This document shows positions 16,460 through 20,554 of a DNA stretch of 20,554 nucleotides, piece after piece. Source of the stretch: an uncultured beta proteobacterium (GTDB lineage: Bacteria; Pseudomonadota; Gammaproteobacteria; Burkholderiales; Burkholderiaceae_C); the NCBI GenBank assembly GCA_903958915.1, contig CAJBVC010000513.1:1-20554 (forward strand), given 5' to 3'. A program made the position numbers and the translations under genes. How positions within the stretch are numbered: position 1 is the stretch's first letter; every line of letters starts with the position of its first letter. Below the pieces are notes generated by a model. The model saw only the letters and a list, made by a program, of their open reading frames with translations, had not been told where the DNA came from and made no database searches.

Positions 16460-18889
16460 TTAATGTTTCACAGAGCCCTGCAATTCCGCCGCAGCAACAC
16501 TCGCTGCAACCACAGACTGCGCTTCTTCTTCAGGCAAAGGAACCGGCGCGGATTCCAGCGCCAACTCGAGGACTTTGTCAATCCATCGCACCGGAACGAT
16601 TTCAAGGCCGTTCTTCACATTCTCTGGAATATCCTGCAAATCCTTCGCGTTTGCCTCAGGAATCAGCACCGTCTTGATGCCCCCACGCAGCGCTGCCAAC
16701 AGCTTTTCCTTCAATCCGCCAATCTCGGTAACCTCGCCACGCAGAGTGATTTCTCCTGTCATGGCAACATCACTGCGCACGGGAATACCAGTAAGTGCGG
16801 AGACAAATGCAGTGGTCATCGCTGCACCAGCGCTCGGTCCGTCTTTGGGCGTGGCACCATCGGGTACGTGGATGTGGATGTCCTTTTTCTCAAACACTTC
16901 ATCCTTGATGCCGAGCCTGCGCGACCGGCTGCGCACCACTGTGCGCGCGGCTTCCACCGATTCTTTCATGACATCGCCCAGCGATCCCGTGCGTGTGATG
17001 ACGCCCTTACCCGGCGTAAGAGCCGCCTCAATGGTCAGCAAGTCTCCACCCACTTCCGTCCATGCCAAGCCAACCACTTGACCCACCTGATTCTGTTGCT
17101 CGGCGCGTCCGTAGGTGTACTTGCGGACTCCGAGAAAATCGTTCAGATTGTCTGCCGTGACCTTGACCTGGGCCACCATCTTTTTCAGAAGTAACCCCTT
17201 GACCACTTTGCGACATATCTTGGACAGGTCTCGCTCCAAAGAGCGCACACCGGCTTCGCGGGTGTAATAGCGAACAATATCGCGGACCGCATCCTCGGTG
17301 ATGAGGAGTTCACTGTCCTTCACACCATTGTTCTTCATCTGCTTGGGCAGCAAGTAGGTAAGGGCAATGTTGGTCTTTTCGTCTTCGGTATATCCAGCCA
17401 GACGTATCACTTCCATACGGTCCAGCAAGGCTGGCGGAATGTTTATGGAATTGCTGGTGGCCACAAACATGACATCACTGAGGTCGTAATCAACCTCAAC
17501 ATAGTGGTCACCAAACTTGTGATTCTGTTCGGGGTCCAGGACTTCGAGCAGCGCACTGCTAGGGTCACCCCGAAAATCGGTACCTAGTTTGTCGATCTCG
17601 TCGAGCAGAAACAGTGGGTTGCGTGTACCCACCTTGGACAGGCTTTGCAGCACCTTGCCGGGCATGGCACCAATGTAGGTTCGGCGATGTCCACGAATTT
17701 CAGCCTCGTCGCGCATCCCACCCAAAGCCATGCGAACGTACTTGCGCCCTGTGGCCTTGGCAATTGATTGACCGAGCGACGTCTTGCCAACGCCCGGAGG
17801 GCCCACCAAGCAGAGAATTGGCGCCTTGACCTTGTCAACGCGCTGCTGAACCGCAAGATACTCAAGAATCCGATCTTTGACCTTGTCAAGGCCGTAATGG
17901 TCTTCATTGAGCACTTTCTCTGCGTTCGCCAAGTTGTGCTTGATCTTTGTCTTGGCAACCCACGGAAGACCCACGAGCACATCAATATAGTTGCGCACCA
18001 CCGTGGCTTCGGCAGACATCGGCGACATGAGTTTGAGCTTTTTCAACTCCGCCTCTGCTTTTTTCAGGGCGTCCTTGGGCATCTTTGCCGCCTTGATCTT
18101 TTTCTCGATTTCCTCGATGTCGGCGCCCTCTTCCCCCTCACCCAGTTCTTTCTGAATCGCCTTAACCTGCTCATTGAGGTAGAAGTCGCGCTGGTTTTTC
18201 TCCATCTGGCGCTTGACCCGACCTCGAATTTTCTTGTCAACGTTCAGGATGTCGACTTCCCGCTCGATCTGGTCGAACAAATTTTCGAGTCGATCTTTGA
18301 CTGTTGAGAGGCTCAACACGGCCTGTTTGCTATCGAGCTTGAGTGGCAAATGGGCGGCAATCGTGTCAGCAAGTCGACCCGCATCATCGATGCTCGAGAT
18401 CGAAGTCAGAATTTCCGGCGGAATCTTCTTGTTGAGCTTCACGTATTGGTCAAACTGCTGCATCACCGCTCTGCGCAATGCCTCAATCTCGCTGCCGTTT
18501 GCTTTTTCTGCCGCCGCGTCAGGCCCTTCTATGGGCAACACGTTGGCTGTAAAGAAGGACTCGCCCTCCTCGATTCGGACCACCGAAGCACGCTGATGGC
18601 CTTCCACCAACACCTTCACCGTTCCGTCTGGCAACTTCAACATCTGAAGTATGGTTGAGATGCAGCCAACGTCAAACATATCGGAAACCAGCGGGTCATC
18701 CTTTGCCGCAGCTTTCTGTGCCACCAACATGATGCGTCGCTCGGCCTCCATCGCCGCCTCCAGCGCCTTGATACTCTTGGGTCGACCGACAAAAAGTGGG
18801 ATCACCATGTGCGGAAAGACCACCACATCGCGCAACGGCAAAAGAGGTAGATCAATAGGATCGGCAGGCAGAGAAATGTGGCCAGACAT
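16460..18889 (-). CDS. lon: ATP-dependent protease Lon
   Basis: Degrades misfolded and regulatory proteins in the cytoplasm as a ring-shaped hexamer. 809 residues, LonA layout. The N-terminal substrate domain is about 13-210 (LPLLPLRDVVVFPHMVIPLFVGR), a coiled helical region about 210-310, the AAA+ module has Walker A GPPGVGKT (363-370) and Walker B LFLLDEID (426-433), and the peptidase domain has the Ser-Lys dyad S686 (PKDGPSAG) and K729 (GGLKEKL). The start ATG 18889 has AAAGG about 8 bases upstream. A sigma-32-type promoter lies 26 bases before it. clpX is upstream on the same strand, 144 bases away, and the tRNA cluster downstream. Confidence 0.98.
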   Translation of the reverse strand: MSGHISLPADPIDLPLLPLRDVVVFPHMVIPLFVGRPKSIKALEAAMEAERRIMLVAQKAAAKDDPLVSDMFDVGCISTILQMLKLPDGTVKVLVEGHQRASVVRIEEGESFFTANVLPIEGPDAAAEKANGSEIEALRRAVMQQFDQYVKLNKKIPPEILTSISSIDDAGRLADTIAAHLPLKLDSKQAVLSLSTVKDRLENLFDQIEREVDILNVDKKIRGRVKRQMEKNQRDFYLNEQVKAIQKELGEGEEGADIEEIEKKIKAAKMPKDALKKAEAELKKLKLMSPMSAEATVVRNYIDVLVGLPWVAKTKIKHNLANAEKVLNEDHYGLDKVKDRILEYLAVQQRVDKVKAPILCLVGPPGVGKTSLGQSIAKATGRKYVRMALGGMRDEAEIRGHRRTYIGAMPGKVLQSLSKVGTRNPLFLLDEIDKLGTDFRGDPSSALLEVLDPEQNHKFGDHYVEVDYDLSDVMFVATSNSINIPPALLDRMEVIRLAGYTEDEKTNIALTYLLPKQMKNNGVKDSELLITEDAVRDIVRYYTREAGVRSLERDLSKICRKVVKGLLLKKMVAQVKVTADNLNDFLGVRKYTYGRAEQQNQVGQVVGLAWTEVGGDLLTIEAALTPGKGVITRTGSLGDVMKESVEAARTVVRSRSRRLGIKDEVFEKKDIHIHVPDGATPKDGPSAGAAMTTAFVSALTGIPVRSDVAMTGEITLRGEVTEIGGLKEKLLAALRGGIKTVLIPEANAKDLQDIPENVKNGLEIVPVRWIDKVLELALESAPVPLPEEEAQSVVAASVAAAELQGSVKH

Positions 18890-18914
18890 AGGGAGACCTT
18901 TACGTTACCAGTTG

Positions 18915-18943
18915 AAGTGGGGCCGTCTCGCTTCGATTTCAAG
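18915..18943 (-). promoter_or_regulatory. Heat-shock (sigma-32) type promoter of lon
   Basis: On the minus strand CTTGAAA (18937-18943), a 14-bp spacer and CCCCACTT (18915-18922) match the sigma-32 consensus CTTGAAA-N13-15-CCCCATNT almost perfectly. The expected transcript start is about 20 bases before the lon ATG. Confidence 0.85.
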
Positions 18944-18946
18944 CGA

Positions 18947-18963
18947 ACTTCGATTATCGAAGT
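18947..18963. promoter_or_regulatory. Palindrome upstream of the lon promoter, possible operator
   Basis: ACTTCGAT-T-ATCGAAGT is a perfect 8-bp inverted repeat around one base, 3 bases upstream of the -35. It has no U-tract, so it is not a terminator, and it is not the CIRCE sequence of HrcA. The bound protein, if any, is unknown. Confidence 0.5.
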
Positions 18964-18987
18964 GAGAAGTGTAGGAAAGTTCAGTTG

Positions 18988-19029
18988 AACGTGCGCAAAA
19001 ACCCACTATATCGGGCGATTGTGCACGTT
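18988..19029 (-). other. Inverted repeat in the clpX 3' region, possible weak terminator
   Basis: AACGTGC and GCACGTT (7 bp) enclose 28 bases just after the clpX stop. Within it the minus strand reads CCC-N8-GGG followed by TTTTT. The structure is weak; it may partly terminate clpX transcripts before lon. Confidence 0.3.
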
Positions 19030-19033
19030 TCGT

Positions 19034-20299
19034 TCAGGCTTTCTTGGCCGCCTCGCGATAGACCAGCAGTGGAGGCTTGTTTTCTTCTATGGTGGATTCG
19101 TCCACGACCACCTTTTCGACGTTGGCAACATTGGGTAGTTCGTACATGGTGTCGATCAATGACTGCTCCAGGATCGAGCGCAGGCCACGGGCTCCCGTTT
19201 TGCGGGCCAATGCCTTGCGCGCAATGGCTTTGAGTGCATTCGGTCGAATCTCCAGATCCGCCCCCTCCATCGACAGCAATTTTGTGTATTGCTTGACCAA
19301 TGCATTCTTCGGTTCGGTCAAAATCTGCACCAGCGCATCTTCGGTCAACTCTGCAAGTGCGGCAACCACAGGCATACGACCGACCAACTCCGGAATCAAC
19401 CCGAATTTGATGAGGTCTTCCGGTTCCACTTCCTTAAAAACATCCGTCAGACTGCGCTGGGCTTTGCTTTGCACCGTCGCACTAAAGCCAATACCCGAAG
19501 ATTGCGTGCGTGCCTCCACCACCTTCTCCAGCCCGGCAAAGGCTCCACCACAAATAAACAAAATATTGGTGGTGTCGATCTGCACAAAATCCTGGTTAGG
19601 GTGCTTGCGTCCCCCTTGGGGCGGCACGCTCGCCATGGTGCCCTCGATCAACTTGAGGAGTGCCTGTTGCACGCCTTCTCCGGACACATCCCGTGTGATG
19701 GAGGGGTTGTCCGATTTGCGCGAAATCTTGTCAATTTCGTCAATATACACAATGCCACGCTGCGCCCGCTCTACCTCGTAGTTGCAGCTTTGGAGCAACT
19801 TGAGAACAATGTTTTCGACGTCTTCGCCCACATAGCCTGCTTCCGTCAGCGTCGTGGCATCCGCCATCACAAACGGAACGTCCAACATACGCGCCAGAGT
19901 TTGCGCCAGCAGGGTCTTGCCGGAACCCGTCGGGCCGATCAGCAAAATATTGCTTTTCGCCAGTTCTACATCGTCCTTCTTGGCCTTCTCCTGGTGCCTC
20001 AACCGCTTGTAGTGGTTGTACACCGCTACCGCCAACGTCCTCTTGGCAGGCTCCTGCCCGATCACATAATTGTCCAGGTTGGCTTTGATTTCCGCTGGCG
20101 TGGGGAGATCTCCGCGCGCATCCTTCCCGTCCACTGCCGCTGGCAACTCGTCGCGAATGATTTCGTTGCACAGTTCGATACATTCGTCGCAGACAAAGAC
20201 GGACGGTCCCGCAATCAGTTTCTTTACTTCATGCTGGCTCTTGCCACAAAAGGAGCAGTACAGGGTTTTTTCACTGGAAGAGCCTTTTTTCTCGGCCAT
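19034..20299 (-). CDS. clpX: ATP-dependent Clp protease ATP-binding subunit ClpX
   Basis: Unfolds tagged proteins and feeds them to ClpP. 421 residues. The N-terminal zinc-binding domain has C15, C18, C37 and C40 (YCSFCGK and CDECIELC). The AAA+ domain has Walker A GPTGSGKT (122-129), the pore loop GYVG (155-158), Walker B IVYIDEID (183-190), the RKH loop (231-233) and the ClpP-docking IGF motif (270-272). The length is typical. ATG 20299 has AAAGGCAG upstream. It follows clpP at 87 bases, the usual clpP-clpX order, and is followed by lon. Terminator signals behind it are weak, so read-through into lon is possible. Confidence 0.98.
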   Translation of the reverse strand: MAEKKGSSSEKTLYCSFCGKSQHEVKKLIAGPSVFVCDECIELCNEIIRDELPAAVDGKDARGDLPTPAEIKANLDNYVIGQEPAKRTLAVAVYNHYKRLRHQEKAKKDDVELAKSNILLIGPTGSGKTLLAQTLARMLDVPFVMADATTLTEAGYVGEDVENIVLKLLQSCNYEVERAQRGIVYIDEIDKISRKSDNPSITRDVSGEGVQQALLKLIEGTMASVPPQGGRKHPNQDFVQIDTTNILFICGGAFAGLEKVVEARTQSSGIGFSATVQSKAQRSLTDVFKEVEPEDLIKFGLIPELVGRMPVVAALAELTEDALVQILTEPKNALVKQYTKLLSMEGADLEIRPNALKAIARKALARKTGARGLRSILEQSLIDTMYELPNVANVEKVVVDESTIEENKPPLLVYREAAKKA

Positions 20300-20386
20300 G
20301 GGAGACTGCCTTTATTTAACGATGTGCAATGATAGCCGCCTCGGATTGGCAACCACACGCTGCAACGCACCAATAGCCCTGTTCCA

Positions 20387-20554
20387 TCAAGGGCGTTTGG
20401 ATATCACCTGGTCAATCAATCCATACTCCTTCGACTCATCCGCTGACATGTAATAGTCGCGTTCCGTGTCGCGGGCGATCCGTTCGAGCGGCTGGCCAGT
20501 GCGATCGGCCAGAATTTTGTTCAATTGCTCGCGTGTTTTAAGGATCTCCCTGGC
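20387..20554 (-). CDS. clpP: ATP-dependent Clp protease proteolytic subunit ClpP, C-terminal part
   Basis: The last 55 residues and stop of ClpP are visible; the rest lies beyond the window edge. The fragment reads [20 protein letters not shown], then [31 protein letters not shown]. The catalytic-triad aspartate is the one in TERDYYM (residue 33 of the fragment). The serine and histidine are outside the window. Upstream of clpX by 87 bases, on the same strand. Confidence 0.96.
   Translation of the reverse strand, partial: AREILKTREQLNKILADRTGQPLERIARDTERDYYMSADESKEYGLIDQVISKRP

Noticed and set aside
19289..20332. A 347-codon open frame on the plus strand opposite clpX
   Set aside because: It is fully antisense to a clear ClpX gene. 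Its product is rich in His, Gln, Arg and Leu with no recognisable domain, as expected from the complementary strand of a GC-rich gene.

Overview
This window looks like a piece of an ordinary betaproteobacterial core chromosome, most likely Burkholderiales, family Comamonadaceae, perhaps a Rhodoferax-like genus. The inference rests on the gene order exbB-exbD-lpxK-Trm112-kdsB-adk, a FimV-like membrane protein, the small protein between a tRNA cluster and an HD-GYP gene, the moderate-to-high GC content, and the clpP-clpX-lon-tRNA order. It was judged by reading, without database searches. I see no phage, insertion sequence, CRISPR array or defence island, and no gene with obviously foreign composition.

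Layout. 1-201: 3' end of a DUF192 protein gene. 217-851: sodB (minus) with a clean terminator. 1066-4156: tight plus-strand run exbB, exbD, lpxK, a Trm112-like gene and kdsB (energy transduction plus lipopolysaccharide synthesis), then adk (4260-4916). 4929-6329: asnS (minus), convergent with adk and divergent from lexA. 6440-7589: lexA with tandem SOS-box-like sites and a small co-oriented gene of unknown function. 7619-8626: a D-2-hydroxyacid dehydrogenase, whose stop codon overlaps that of a convergent FimV-like gene (8623-10680, minus). 10873-14006: a plus-strand run of a Crp/Fnr-type regulator, an APH-fold phosphotransferase and an acyl-CoA dehydrogenase, ending in a terminator. The last two look like the two halves of the animal ACAD10/ACAD11 enzymes.

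From 14106 to the end everything is on the minus strand. In transcription order it runs clpP (partial), clpX, lon, tRNA-Gly(GCC), tRNA-Cys(GCA), tRNA-Leu(TAA), a DUF6806-like protein, and a DUF3391/HD-GYP phosphodiesterase. The lon gene has its own heat-shock (sigma-32) type promoter with a near-perfect palindrome just upstream. The tRNA cluster has a TATAAT promoter.

Working together: the clpP/clpX/lon block is the proteolysis module. The exbBD to kdsB block serves the cell envelope. The lexA block is the SOS control point. The Crp/Fnr-kinase-dehydrogenase block is a probable catabolic unit for hydroxylated acyl-CoAs. I did not find a clearly new system. The best leads are the unknown gene behind lexA, the split ACAD10/11-like pair, the palindrome upstream of lon, and the tRNA-to-mRNA junction at 16009-16024.
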